A DNA stretch of 64,000 bases, taken from the NCBI RefSeq assembly GCF_020740795.1, contig NC_067282.1:57481290-57545289 (forward strand), written 5' to 3'. Position 1 is the first letter of the stretch, and each line of letters opens with the position of its first letter. The notes below the pieces were generated by a model. It was not told the DNA's origin, searched no databases, and was given only the letters and a program-made list of their open reading frames with translations. Shown here in pieces: positions 1 through 12,345 of the stretch. Made by a program: the position numbers and the translations under genes. Origin of the DNA: Apus apus. Its lineage: Eukaryota; Chordata; Aves; Apodiformes; Apodidae.

Positions 1-19
1 ATCTCATTTACACAAAATC

Positions 20-295
20 ACTGAAACACAGTTTGGAAGGAACCTCTTGAGATCATCTAGGTCACCTCCCTCACTCAAGTATGTTGCCCAGGACTGTCAA
101 GTCAGGCTTTGATGAGCCCCAAGGATGCATATTCCACAAACACTCTGGGAAAACTGTTCTTGTTTTTGACCACCCAAGCAGTAAAAATCTATTTTCTAGT
201 GTTCAGATTGAATTTAATATGATTTAATTTGTGTTGTTTGCTTCTTGTCCTCCCACAAGATACTACTGAGAAGAGTCTGACTCTATTCCTTTCAT
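20..295 (-). mobile_element. CR1 LINE, 5'-truncated 3' fragment
   Basis: Read on the minus strand, this matches the end of CR1 ORF2 and its short 3' UTR. The decoded peptide keeps the conserved RLFSVV and RTRSKQHKL block near the ORF2 C-terminus. The plus strand shows the typical 3'-UTR complement GAGATCATCTAG next to TTTGGAAGG. The octamer tail is eroded, so this is an old copy. The coding-sense 5' limit near 295 is approximate. Confidence 0.8.
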
Positions 296-3200
296 TCCCT
301 CCCATCACGTAAGTGCACTCTTCCCATTTTTTTCCAGTTCCAGAATGCCAGCAACATTCAAGCTTGCTTTGCAAAGAATGGTTATACTGCATTAAGATGC
401 AAATTCACCTGGAAGAAATCTAACTAGGTTTGAATGGTGCTGTACTAATAAATCTTGTGAAACCTGAATCAATTTGCATTGCCTACATCCATTGCTCTGC
501 TGACACAATACAGAGATAATCCATCCCTAAATAACCAAGCTGTAGATTCATATTTATAATCATTAGTAAGAAGTGTAACTCTTGCCTGAGAGTATTGTTT
601 TTAATTGCCATTTAGCTTTACTGTGTTCTACATCACAATAAATGTAAGCCCAAAAGCTAGTAGTGAACCATTTTGATTCTTTGCATTAGGTAGCTTAACA
701 ATGTGACATGCTGAAATGACAAAATACTAAATGTTTGTTGAAGATGTGAAGTACTTAGAATTACTTTTCATTCACAAAGAACATTTTGGAAGAGGACTTG
801 CAGAACAGAAATAGCATGATGGAGGATAAGACAAGTGTCTTTCAAGGTCATAGGCTGTCAAAGTCATCACATTCAAGCACAGCCTCTAGAAGTAGGAGTT
901 TTAAAAAAATAAATGCTACAGATTTTTCTCAGAATCTGTATTACATAACTCCAACCTTGGCAAAACTGTATTTTCAGTCTAAATGCATCATTTCAGACTT
1001 CTCAATTGTATGATATATTCTGTTCCAAAAAGTTTAAATAAAGCAAACTCCAGTTTAATGCATGGTCTACCTGAGAAGCAAACCTGTTTTTCACCGCATT
1101 AATCTATGAGTGTACAAAAACAGAACAAAACTTTTTTCCAAGACATATTACAATACTTTTCCTCTGTGTTTACACAAAAATTCCTCCTTAATGACATTTT
1201 GAATAGGATTTTGAAAATATATGGCTTTCATTACACTTTGCATTTTGTTATATAGGTATATATTAATAAAGGGATCTATTTTATCTGAAATGGCATATAC
1301 TGACATTACAATTAGTCTTGAAAGTTCACAATACCTTCAGTAAAAAAACAGGAGACATAAATTTAAATGCAATTATTTTCTTACTAACAGTGAGCTAACT
1401 GTACTTTCCTCATATGGAGTATCTCTACAAGCATTCCCATTTAAACTGTGGTTCACACCACATCCTCCAACACAAAGATTTCCGCCTGTTTTAATAAAGA
1501 ATTACCAGGTCAGCATAACTTCCCCTCTGAGACATTACATACGAAAATATATAGATACAAGTGCGGGGAGATCATTGGGAAGACTGTTGGGAGGGAAGAT
1601 CACAAACTGAAGGATGAATCCATCTGATGAACCATGCTCTAGTTCCTTCAGGTTGAGTTGATGTAATTTACACAATTTGGGTAAACTGTTGCATACTGAA
1701 AAATAGGGAGAAATGTTAGCACATGCACTTTTCATGGGCTTTTCATCCATAAAAGAATAGTAAAAGGTCCTGCAGATGTTTCTGAACTTAAAAATCCTTT
1801 TTGAATCAGGCTTCACCAAGGATCCATAAAGGCTATATGGTCAAGAGGAACTTAAAGCTGCCAGAGATTTGCTTGAGAGTTCAGGTGAAGAAAAGTGCCA
1901 GATAGTTTTCTATAACAAGGTCTCAACTATTGAATTAGTTCTCACAGGCATGAGTTAGCCTACATCCTTAACACACCTGAAAAAAATACAAAATGTACTT
2001 ATTTTTAGAAGACATTGCTGTAACAAAGCAAAAACAAGAACACACACAAAAAATGGCTAAGAGATTGAAACAGAAAGAAAAGGAGACCTCTGCCAAGTAA
2101 TTATTAAATGCTTGACACGTCGATATTTTGATGGGCAAATTGGAAAATGATATAAAAATAGGCAATCATTATGCAATATGACCTTAAGAAAGTTAGATCT
2201 GGTAGTCAGGTTTAATGTTGCTCCAAAATATTTTTTCACTTGCGAATGCATCAAGATGTTGTTTTCTAAAAAAAGAGAATCTAGCATCTATTTTTCCTAG
2301 TTTGTTTCCTTTCTACACTTCAGGAACGTTACCTTATATTAAACGATCAAATCTCTGCCAGATTCTTCCAACAACCTCTGAAAGACTAATGTCTCCTTGT
2401 TAGTTTACCTGCCAAGAAAGTAGCAGAGGGAAAAAAAAATACAACAGCCACGGAAAAAAAAAAAAACAGCACAGGCTTCTAATCAAAAGTTTCAGAATTC
2501 ACCTTCAAGGACACTATGCTGGAATAACTTTAAGGTCAATGTGAATTAAACAACTGATGGATGAGAAGTAATATAGCAGACAATCTTGAGTTTCAAATAT
2601 AACTCAAAATGTCCACACTTTAATTACTTTTGTCAAAACACATATTTTAGAAGTATTACTTAACACCAGCATTGTGAAATGTCATGAAAAATTGAAAACT
2701 CAAATACTTTTTCTTAAATGATATAATACCATTACGTTTTTGAGTGCTGTTCTTCTAAGGTGTTTGCTGAAAAATTATGTTAACAGCTCCTTAGTACAAT
2801 TTAACTTCACTCTGGTTATATTTATGTTCAACTGAGGAAAAAGATGATGAAAACTAGGTTGACTAAAAAATTAATTAAAATGGAATGATAAGGTCATTAA
2901 ACTACCATTAGCACTGGCATGCATAGTTTAGTCTAAAATATTCTTTTTCACGTACATATTATATAATTTTGGTAATCTTACTATTGATAAATACTGCTAA
3001 GTAAAAAAGTAGCATTGTATAGCTATGGGGGAGATGGGCTTAGATCTGACTGTAAATAATTTTATTGTCTGTCAGGCTGGAACAATAAAGAAGAACTGAG
3101 AGGGAAAGGTATGAGAAAGTAAAACCCAATATTTTTTAAAGTACAGTTTAAATAACTGCAAGAAGTGAGAACCGTCAATGGTTCTCATTGTTAGTTTTTT

Positions 3201-3552
3201 GTCTGAGCTAGTAATCTAGACTCCATCATCAACAGAGGGAGAGAGGCACTTCCAAGTGTGAGATTAACACCATCCATTAATAAGAGCCTAAGATAGTTGG
3301 CATGACTCTAGGTTGGGAAGTAATTTCTCTCTCCACTGGCAAAAGAAGGAGCTTTGATTACCAAGCTGGACCAAGTGCCTCACTTTTGGCAGACAGAGGT
3401 GATGTAACTGCCAGCCTGAATCATATCTCAACATATCTGGGCAGAAACACTTTATAAATCTACAAAAGCTTCAGAAAATAAAAGAAAACAATGGAATTAA
3501 CAAAAAGACATGTTGCATTGATTTTACTTATTGTTCTTATCTGAAGTGATAA
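296..3552. other. AT-rich non-coding DNA, no gene recognised
   Basis: Reading frames here are short, AT-driven and show no family motif. Short A-runs lie near 2430-2465. A minor inverted repeat (GAGAACC / GGTTCTC) lies near 3168-3186. I see no exon flanked by convincing splice sites and no repeat family I recognise. Confidence 0.6.
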
Positions 3553-4110
3553 AAGAATCACAGAATCACAGGATAGATATGGTTGGAAAGGATCTCTGAG
3601 ATCACCAAGTCCAACAATCATAAAAAAACCAAACCCAAAACTCAAACAAAACCAAACAAAAAAAAAAAAAAACCCCAAACACAACACACAAAAAACCCCT
3701 CACCACACCCACACAACAAAACTCCAAACAAACAAACATCACCAAATAACACCCACAGCCCCTCCACCCCCTAATCTTGGCCACTAGATCATGTCCTGAA
3801 GTTCCACATCTACAAATTTCTTGAATGCCTCCAAGGATGGTGACTCAACCTCTTCCCTGGTCAGGCTGTTCCGGTGCCTGACCACTCTTTCAGTAAAGAA
3901 AATCTTCCTAGTATCCAATCTAAACCTTCCCTGCTACAACTTCAGATGACTTTGTCTGGTCCTGTACTATTCACTTGGGAGAAGAGGCTAACACCCACCT
4001 CCCTACAACCTCCTTTCAGGTAGTTGTAGAGAGCAATCAGAGCTTCTCCCAGCCTCTTCTTCTCCAATCTAAACATCCCTAGTTCCCTCAAGAAGGAATA
4101 CTCAAGCTAT
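3553..4110 (-). mobile_element. CR1 LINE, 3' fragment with A/C-rich insert
   Basis: The minus-sense 3' end starts at the tail (AGAATCACAGAATCAC on the plus strand), followed by the 3' UTR and the C-terminal ORF2 region. The plus strand shows the complement of the conserved HWNRLP-type block and of the LFSQV-type block. About 150 bases at 3618-3772 are an almost pure A/C tract that replaces the normal short UTR spacer. Its coding-sense 5' end stops at about 4110, directly against the next copy, which runs the other way. Confidence 0.85.
3618..3772. repeat. A/C-only low-complexity tract inside CR1 3' UTR
   Basis: The plus strand is nearly free of G and T for about 150 bases, with runs such as ACCAAAC, ACACAACACAC and CACACCC. 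It interrupts an otherwise ordinary CR1 3' UTR. On the CR1 sense strand it is a G/T tract. Origin by slippage or by filler DNA at an insertion is inference. Confidence 0.75.
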
Positions 4111-4963
4111 GACTTGGAACTCAATGAACCCCAGAGGGCTGTGCTGCCATCCAGTATGAACAGGACAGGCTGGAGACCTGGGCAGAGAGGAACTTAATGA
4201 GGTTCAACAAGAACAAGAGTGGGGTCCTGCACCTTGGGAGGAATAACCCCATGCACAATATAAGTTAGGTATAGACCGGCTGGAAAGCAGTTCTGATGAG
4301 AATGATCTAGGAGTCCTGGTAGATAGGAAGTTATCCATGAGCCAGTAATGTGCCCTTGCCACCAAGAAGGCCAGTGGAATCCTGGGCTGTGTAAGGAAGA
4401 GTGTGGCTGAGACAGGTCATTTTTCCCCTCTCTCTTCCTTGTTGAGGCTACATCTGGAATACTGCATCCAGTTCTGGGCTCCTCAGCTCAAGAGAGGCAG
4501 GGAACTACTAGAGAGAGTCCAGTGGAAGGCAATGAAGATGACTAGGGGCATCTCTTTTACAAGGAAAGGCTGAGAGCTGAGTGTCTTTAGCTTGGAGAAG
4601 GGAAGGCTGAGGGGAGACCTTATTAATGCCTATAAGTATCTAAAGGGTGTGTGCAAGGAGGATGGAGCCAGACTCTTTTCAGTAGTTCCCAGTGACAGGA
4701 CAAGGAGCAATGAGCACAAGCTGGAACACTGGAAGTTCCATTTAAATATGACGAAAAACTTCTTTACGATGGGGGTGACAGAGCACTGGAACAGGCTGCC
4801 CAGGGAGGCTGTGGTGTCCTCTTCTTTGGAGATACTCAAGAGTTGCCTGGATGCAGCTCTGACTAATGTGCTCCAGGCATTCCTGTTTTAGCAGGGGAGT
4901 TGGACTAGATGATCTCTAGACGTCCCTTCCAACCCTGACAATTCTGTGATTCCATGATTCCAT
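4111..4963 (+). mobile_element. CR1 LINE, 5'-truncated ORF2 C-terminal half
   Basis: The sequence starts in the ORF2 region after the RT active site (EGCAAIQ-like, then RLETWAERNLMRF). It runs through the C-terminal domain ([20 protein letters not shown] at about 4670-4735, [11 protein letters not shown]) to the 3' UTR and an ATTCTGTGATTCCATGATTC tail. Stops and frameshifts break the upstream part; the last 99 codons (4592-4891) are open. Its 5' end abuts the oppositely oriented copy at 3553-4110. Confidence 0.9.
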
Positions 4964-5524
4964 TACTCAGTGACATAACTGCAGACTTTCAGTGAGGTTT
5001 GTGCTCTGAAACAGTCAGAGAATTATTATCAGGGCAGAAGAACATTTCTGATACTGACATTTTATACAGCTCACTGTCTATTTGATAGTATTGAAAGGTG
5101 CACTAGAACTCTTCAATCATAAAATGTCATGTAAGAAAAAATAGTGAGATACAATTAAAGCTTAAAGTTAGCAATTATCAGAAAATAAATAAATGTATAC
5201 AACTCCAATGTGAGCCATGACAGATGACTATATGACTTGAATTAGTGGATGTAAAGATGCATAAACTGTCTTAGCTCTTTGGCCCTTCTGTGGAGACAGC
5301 ATATGCTATTCAGTGTGTACAGTGCTTTTTCTGCAAAAAAACCTCCATACAATACATGCTACTGAATGACTACCTCAGACTGAGTATCAAATATGTGAAT
5401 TAATGTATGCTGAATAAAGCTTACTTTCACTGAAAGTAGCATTTGTTAGTATGAGAGTTGAAAATATTTAGGGCAGAGAGCAATCATAACTTACAGGATG
5501 CAGACCATGTAACAGCAGACTACC
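4964..5524. other. AT-rich non-coding spacer
   Basis: Unique-looking DNA between a CR1 3' end and the LTR. No ORF, splice-flanked exon or repeat was recognised. The last five bases (CTACC, 5520-5524) form the left target-site duplication of the LTR. Confidence 0.6.
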
Positions 5525-6101
5525 TGTGATGGTTCTGTCTAGGATAGAGTTAAATTTCTTCATAGTAGCTGGTATGGGGCGAAGTTTTGGATTTCTGCTG
5601 GAAACAGCATTGATGACACAGGGATGTTTTAGCTGTTGATGAGCAGTCCTTGCACAGCACTAAGGCCTTTTCTGCTCCTCATGGCACAAGCAAGTAGTCT
5701 GGGAGTGCACAAGAAGCTGGAAGGGGACACAGCTGGGTCAGCTGACTCAAACTGACCAAAGGGATATCCCATCCCATATAATGTCATGTTCAGCATACAA
5801 AACTGGGGGAAGGAGGAAGTGGTGGATATTCAGACTGACATTTTGTCTTCCTAAGTAACTGCTGCTCAAGATGGAGCCCTGCTTTCCTGAAGATGGCTGA
5901 ATGCTTGCCTGCCGTGAATCAGATCCTTGTTTGGCCTGCTTGTATGTGTGGCTTTTGCTTTATCTACTAAACTGTCTTAATCTCAAGCCATATTTTTTTT
6001 TTTACTTTTGCACTTCAGATTATGTCCTCTGTCCCTACTTGGGGTGATTGAGTGACAGGCTCTGGGGTGCTTAGTTTGCTGGTTGGGGTTAAACCAAGAC
6101 C
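5525..6101 (+). mobile_element. Solo LTR of a bird endogenous retrovirus (ERVL-like)
   Basis: A 577-base block resembles a widespread bird ERV LTR. It begins TGTGATGGTT, includes the blocks GATAGAGTTAA and CTTCATAGTAGCTGGTATGG, and ends GGGGTTAAACCAAGACC. It is flanked by identical CTACC pentamers (5520-5524 and 6102-6106). A 5-base duplication is the size usual for ERVL-class integration. No gag, pol or env lies beside it, so it is a solo LTR left by LTR-LTR recombination. Family recognition is from memory. The strand follows the order of LTR blocks as I know them. Confidence 0.8.
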
Positions 6102-9100
6102 CTACCTGAAATTTTCTTTTTTTCTTACTTTGCTTCATATTTCACATAGAAAATTGAATACATGTGTACCTCATATTTCATCATTAAATATTTTTTTGAT
6201 AGTTGTTTCAGAATCCAAATCCATTTAAAGTAAAATAAGCTTTGTTTTCTTATATACAGCTCTCTGTTTTCTCATAATTGCTCCATGGAGAGAAGAAAAG
6301 TTTTGTCTGCACTCCAGAGTCAGACTTCTAGTGTGGATTTCATTTGCTGTATTTCTAAGGATCTCCTGTTTAAATGCATATGCCCAAGCTAGTTGTCTGA
6401 GCCTCTACTATATCCAAAGAAAATGAAGCGTTTTCAGACCATGACTTTTGTGATGTTTCTTAATTATTTACTTTTAAATTAGGTGAATAATTTTCTCAAA
6501 ATAGCCTTTCCCCCATTAGTCGTAAAGATATTCTGGATTACTTGTTCAGAAGTATCTGTCTATGCTTTAGATAAATAAGGTTTGGCAAGATTAATCATAT
6601 AGTCAGTTACTCAGTCATCTAAAAATCCAACCATTGAAATGTCTGAAAATAGAAATCTGTTGAGGTTTGTGGGCCAACATTTCAGCCACAAAACCGAGTT
6701 GAGCGTTATGTAATCATTGTCTGGAGTTAACCAAAACTCTACAGTAACTTCCATGCATATAATCCAGAAGGAAATAATATTCCCTAGGGAGGGTTCCTTC
6801 TTCATTTACAGTTTGCAGAATGTATACCAGGTTGCCTAAAGCCAGTCATAAATCCAAATAGAGACAAAACCACATAGTTACTGACAAGAGATGTTCATGA
6901 AGAACCAGGGAAGGGAAAAGGAGAATACAACTCCATGCTCTTTCAACTTTCAAGAATATAGTTATACTGCAGAAAGAGCAGGAAGTAAAATTCTTGCTGA
7001 TTTCATACTGGTGCTGAGGTAATGCCTGAAGGATTTTTTTTTTTTTGTCTTATTTTGTGTGTCATTGTTAATGGAAGTATTTCACCAGATTTTTAGCTTC
7101 TTAAAAAGTGTCTGCAAATAAATTAGTCAGATATGCAGAAATAAAATACAGAACTAATTTAGACTTTCTAAAGATAATGACAAAGTTTCCCCGGAGATTT
7201 TTTTGAGGAATCAAGTACTCTTTTGATGACAAGTGAAAAACAGTCAAGGATCAGAAGCTAGCTAAAAAGTGCAAAACAAGGAGTAGGAATTTATTATTAT
7301 TCAACAGGTTGAAGGTTAACATACCAGGCACTCTTAAACTGTACTGGTAAGGAATTTTCATGGTATTCTGAAAAATTTGTGGTAGGCAGATAACAAAATT
7401 GCGTGGGAATATTGAATGCTTAATATCTGTCTGGCCTAAGTGTACTGATAGCATTTATGTATGTGGGAATAGAACAATCCAGCACTGGAGACAACACAGC
7501 TACCCCAGGAAAATCAGAATTCTACTGACATAAAGTTGCCCTTTACAAATATAGGGTGTTTTGCCTTTGAATTGAGACAATTCCTGCTCTGAAAACAAAA
7601 CAAAACAAAACAAAACTTCACTAATCTGGGCAGTTTTGAAGAAGAATATCTGCATCAAAACACAGAGGATTATGTCTGCTTTATTCTTAAAGTGACAAAC
7701 TGTTAAGGCATAGACAAATCTTAGGATAGCTTGTAAGACAGACTGCATAACTTAAAAGGTAGCTAGTATAGACTCGCTGGTCTTCACATAACAGTAACTA
7801 AGAAAGCTTCAGAAGAAAGCTTGGAAAAGATAACAGCATTTCAGCTCTTTAAACATTTTCTAGATAGTTAGTGTGTTGTCTGCTCTTTGGAGCAAGCTTA
7901 CATAGGTAGACCACAAAGGAGCTATGCAAACAGAAGATACCCAAGAAGTGGGATGTGCTGTACTTTTGTCTTCTTCGGAGACTGCTCTTTTAAAGTGTAG
8001 TCAGCATTCTTTTTTTTTTTTTTTATATATATGAAATATAATTTTGGTATTTCATTAGGTATGTGTTTGCATGTTTTTGTATTATAATGTAGAATGTTAC
8101 AAAAAGTTATTTTAACTTTTACTGTTTCAGTTTTAATAAGCAACATGCAGAACTTGTTCACTGCTATATGATATAATTCAATCCAAGCAGGTGTTAGTAC
8201 ACAAGAGTTAAAATGTGATCCTTAGTTTGGATAGACATTACAGCAGACAATTCTACATAAGGCTTGACAGATAATCTAGCTACTGACCATATTAAAAAGT
8301 AATGCCTCTTCAAATAAATTATATTGTAAACTTTCTGCGTATTTCTGATGATCAGAGAAAAGATATTTTTCTAGATAGATTATCAGAATCTTCAAGTTTC
8401 CTTCCTGGTAACTAAGCTATGGCACTTCCCTTTGGGGGGAAAAAAAAATAGTCACATGAGTTATTTCATCATTTCAAAGTTATTGATTAACACCTCAAAG
8501 CCATCTTCATGCATATCAGGGGTAGATAAGAAGGGAAAGAACAAGAGCAAAACAGGATAATAGCCAAACTGACCGACAGTTAGAGACTGTGAAGAAGCTG
8601 CCCCAGTCTGCTGAGAAAATCTGATGCGTACGCATAGTTTCCCACACATGTATAGGTACAGAATTGACTACAATTATCCTCAAATGGAAGCATTGCCAAG
8701 CATTGAAATAAAACTGGTTTGCAAATAAAAATATCATGCTATTAATCTCTGTGACATTCCAGACTTGTTTGTTGTTTTTTGTTTTTTTCTAACATGGGAA
8801 AGAAAAGTAGTGTCTCTGACATGGAAATTATTACACTTGAAGTAACTGCATCCCTTTTCTTAAAAACACATGGTCAGAATGATCTCCTGAGTGGAAATAA
8901 TTGAAGACTACTAATACTATGTACTTAATATGCTGGGTATAGTATACAATCTAACCACTACATTTTTAGTTGACTACTGTTCTTCTTTGTAACCTTTTCC
9001 AAATGTTGAAAAAATAAATGTTTGCCTGGAGAACTTTATGCTTTTTGCTCATGCTGGAATTTTCAAATGCATTCAGAATGTCTCTTTTCTGGTTTGTACA

Positions 9101-10894
9101 TGCCAAAGGTGCTTTCCCCAAAAAGTGTTTCAACTATATCACCTTCATACTAACAATCTCCAAGTCTTTAACCTTTCAGTTAAATGTGTTATTGTTTCTA
9201 CTTTAACAGAAGTTTTAAATAAAGACTACAAAAAATAAAAGGAGGGAGCCTGAAATTATTATGAATCAGGAATTTCTTCAAATACACATATATAAATAAG
9301 TGTGTGTATACAAGAATTACAAAGAAAAGAAATACTTTCTAAATATCACCCTTGGGAAAATTCAGTCAGGCAAGCGAAAAAAAATCTGCATTAATTTATA
9401 TTGCATTGTTTGCACTTCAGCACAGCAAAAAAAATCTGTTCACTTAACAGCTGCCATTTTAAAACAGACACTTTTGCAGTGTAGAATTTCCCTTTAAAGG
9501 TTATCTCAGCACACTTCTCAACATCCAATAGACAGTTGCAATTTTGCACTCCTGAGTTGCTGTAACATTCTGTTAATTTATACTATTTGTTAAAGCATCT
9601 GTAAAGAAGAGTACTGTATTTCCATCCAATAAGCCGGATTCATTAGCGTGTTGTTAAACACTGTGGTTGTGAAGAATGGATAAGAAGCTGCAAGAACAAA
9701 GCACTTTCCCAGTTCTTTGCTTCATTAAACAGTCTGAAGGACTTCTCCAAAGGGCACAGCCTTGAATGCGTGGGTTATCTCAACTAAACCTCTGCATTGA
9801 AGAACCTACTTCATCAGGAGAGACCCCTCTGTGCCTGTATGTGAATGATAAAAAAGAACAAAAGATTCATCTCATTCAAAGAGTAGGCATGCTTTGAATC
9901 CAGGTTCTGTGTAGAAGCAGAGTTTAGGATGCTTGAAGCACAACAGAACAGTGAGGAAATAATTTACTCTAGTGTTACAAATTTAGAGAGTGAAAGCTCT
10001 ACCAAGTGAGGGAGGATTGCTTTGAAAGCAGATGAATCAAGTTAATTAGTAGTGTTTATATCACACATTGTGAAATAGGCCTTTAGGTTTCAAAAGTATC
10101 AACCTAATACTATAAACATGCAGAATTTTGTGTTTCTTCTGTTATAATACTTTTTAATAACTGAAATGAAATAATGAAATGAAATGAAATGAAATGAAAT
10201 GAAATGAAATGAAATGAAATGAATTGAAATAGGGATGTGATTGAATGACAGAATAATAACCTCCAAGAGCAAATCCCTACACAAAAGTATTTTATTTTAA
10301 TAATGTATTATTACTAGGGTTTTTCAAAATTATGCCAAGCTTTCTGCAAATAGCAAAAGCAAGATAAGCAAAAATACAGTCAGTCTTTGCAAATAATAAT
10401 CTTGACAAGTTCATCAGCAAGGTAATGCAGCTAATAAAGCCCTTTGATCTCGTCAGCACTGGAGGAGAACAAATGACAAACATGAATAAGTTTCAACAAT
10501 AGATATAGATATTACAGATGTGAACTTCCTCGAGTCTGCCTCTCCTCATTCTCCAAAGTATGTGACTCCTTGAAAAGAAAAAACATACAATAGGGATTAA
10601 TTTGTAACTAATGGAAATGAGTGTTGATAATTTTTCAGTAAATATAAGCAACTCTTAAGGACACCTCTTCCACTCTTTCATATATGTTTTGGTCACAGGA
10701 CTTAGCGATGAATCTGACTTAAAAAAACCACATTTTATTAATACTATTCCTTTTCTGGTTTCCTATGGCAATGAGCTTTCCGTACATTTTAAGTGTTAGT
10801 GTGAGAGAGCACCCTGGTGCAAGAGCTTTTAAAATTAGCTCTTTGCAGTCAAATTTAACAAAGGAATAGAAGTCTCAAGTAAGGTAATTATCAT
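6102..10894. other. Long AT-rich non-coding stretch
   Basis: Frames are short, and many lie in T-rich or A-rich runs (7028-7047, 8009-8026). No splice-flanked exon was convincing. The only structured element is the GAAAT microsatellite at 10163-10230. Parts could be intron or intergenic; the sequence does not say which. Confidence 0.6.
10163..10230. repeat. (GAAAT)n pentanucleotide microsatellite
   Basis: Nine perfect GAAAT units occupy 10176-10220, with imperfect units on both sides. It is probably length-polymorphic. Confidence 0.95.
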
Positions 10895-12345
10895 AGAAGC
10901 ATGTCAAGTCCTGAGGACTGGAGGATAGCAAATGTCACTCCAGTCTACAAGAAGGAAAAGAAGGAGGACCCGGGTAACTATAGACCGGTCAGCCTCACCT
11001 CCATCCCTGGAAAGGTGATGGAACAACTTGTTCTTGGCACTATCTCTAGACATATCAAGGAGATGGGGGTCATCAAGAGCAGTCAACATGGTTTTACCAA
11101 GGGTAAGTCATGTTTGACTAACCTCATAGCCTTCTATGAGGAAATTACTAGGTGGATAGATGATGGTAGAGCGGTGGATGTGGTCTATCTTGATTTCAGT
11201 AAAGCCTTTGACACCATCTCCCACAGCATCCTTGTAGATAAGTTGATCAAGTATGGGTTTGATGATCAGGCAGTGAGATGGATCAAGAACTGGTTGAAAG
11301 GAAGAAGTCAGAGAGTTGTAGTCGATGGGGCAGAATCTAGTTGGAGGCCTGTGACTAGTGGAGTCCCTCAGGGGTCGGTACTGGGACCGGTGTTGTTCAA
11401 CATCTTCATCAATGACCTGGATGAGGGTACAGAATGTACCCTCAGCAAGTTTGCTGATGACACCAAGCTGGGAGGAGTGGCTGACACACCAGAAGGCTGT
11501 GCTGCCATTCAACGAGACCTAGACAGGCTGGAGACTTGGGCGGGGAAAAACCTGATGAAGTTCAACAAGGGCAAGTGTAGAGTTTTGCATTTGGGGAAGA
11601 AAAATGTCATGCACCAGTACAGGTTGGGGGCTGACCTGGTGGAGAGCAGTGTAGGTGAAAGGGATCTGGGGGTCCTGGTAGACAGGAGGATGACCATGAG
11701 CCAGCAATGTGCCCTTGTGGCTAAGAAGGCCAATGGCATCCTGGGGTGTATTAGAAAGGGTGTGGTTAGTAGGTCAAGAGAGGTTCTCCTCCCCCTCTAT
11801 TCTGCATTGGTGAGGCCGCATCTGGAGTATTGTGTCCAGTTCTGGGCCCCTCAGTTCAAGAAGGACAGGGAACTGCTGGAAAGAGTCCAGCGCAGAGCCA
11901 CAACGATGATGAAGGGAGTGGAACATCTCCCTTATGAGGAAAGGCTGAGGGAGCTGGGTCTCTTTAGTTTGGAGAAAAGGAGACTGAGGGGTGACCTCAT
12001 CAATGTTTACAAATACGTAAAGGGTGAGTGTCAAGAAGATGGAGTTAAGCTTTTTTCAGTGATGACCAGTGATAGGACAAGGAGTAATGGATACAAACTG
12101 GAGCATAGGAGGTTTAAGGTGAATATCAGAAATTTTTTTTTTACTGTGAGAGTGACAGAGCACTGGAACAGGCTGCCCAGAGAGGTTGTGGAGTGTCCTT
12201 CTCTGGAGACATTCAAAACCCGCCTGGACGCCTTCCTGTGTGATGTACTCTAGGTGACCCTGGTCTGGCGGGGGGGGTTGGACTAGATGATCTTTCGAGG
12301 TCCCTTCCAACCCCTATGATTCTATGATTCTATGATTCTATGATT
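10895..12345 (+). mobile_element. CR1 LINE, young 5'-truncated copy with open RT
   Basis: The copy begins just before the RT domain and runs unbroken to a 3' UTR. It ends in four ATTCTATG-type octamers (about 12313-12345). The ORF is intact for 450 codons, unlike every other copy in the window. The 5' endonuclease half and ORF1 are missing, so it cannot move by itself. No clear target duplication is visible, which is usual for CR1. Confidence 0.95.
10901..12253 (+). CDS. CR1 ORF2 reverse transcriptase, N-terminally truncated, 450 aa
   Basis: This is the reverse transcriptase and C-terminal part of CR1 ORF2, which makes cDNA from LINE RNA at a nicked target. Residues 14-40 carry the N-terminal RT block ([20 protein letters not shown]). 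YLDFSKAFD (about 96-104) holds the first catalytic Asp, [16 protein letters not shown] (154-169) is the thumb-side palm motif, and FADD (184-187) is the CR1 form of YxDD. All catalytic Asp residues are present. The C-terminal block with HWNRLP and [11 protein letters not shown] is intact to the stop. The first Met follows an in-frame stop at 10880-10882 and is only the first ATG after truncation, not a native start. The full protein would carry an N-terminal APE-type endonuclease, absent here. Expression is doubtful. Confidence 0.9.
   Translation: MSSPEDWRIANVTPVYKKEKKEDPGNYRPVSLTSIPGKVMEQLVLGTISRHIKEMGVIKSSQHGFTKGKSCLTNLIAFYEEITRWIDDGRAVDVVYLDFSKAFDTISHSILVDKLIKYGFDDQAVRWIKNWLKGRSQRVVVDGAESSWRPVTSGVPQGSVLGPVLFNIFINDLDEGTECTLSKFADDTKLGGVADTPEGCAAIQRDLDRLETWAGKNLMKFNKGKCRVLHLGKKNVMHQYRLGADLVESSVGERDLGVLVDRRMTMSQQCALVAKKANGILGCIRKGVVSRSREVLLPLYSALVRPHLEYCVQFWAPQFKKDRELLERVQRRATTMMKGVEHLPYEERLRELGLFSLEKRRLRGDLINVYKYVKGECQEDGVKLFSVMTSDRTRSNGYKLEHRRFKVNIRNFFFTVRVTEHWNRLPREVVECPSLETFKTRLDAFLCDVL

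Noticed and set aside
10904..12310. Several minus-strand frames of 60-134 codons opposite the CR1 RT
   Set aside because: They are shadows of the 450-codon RT frame.
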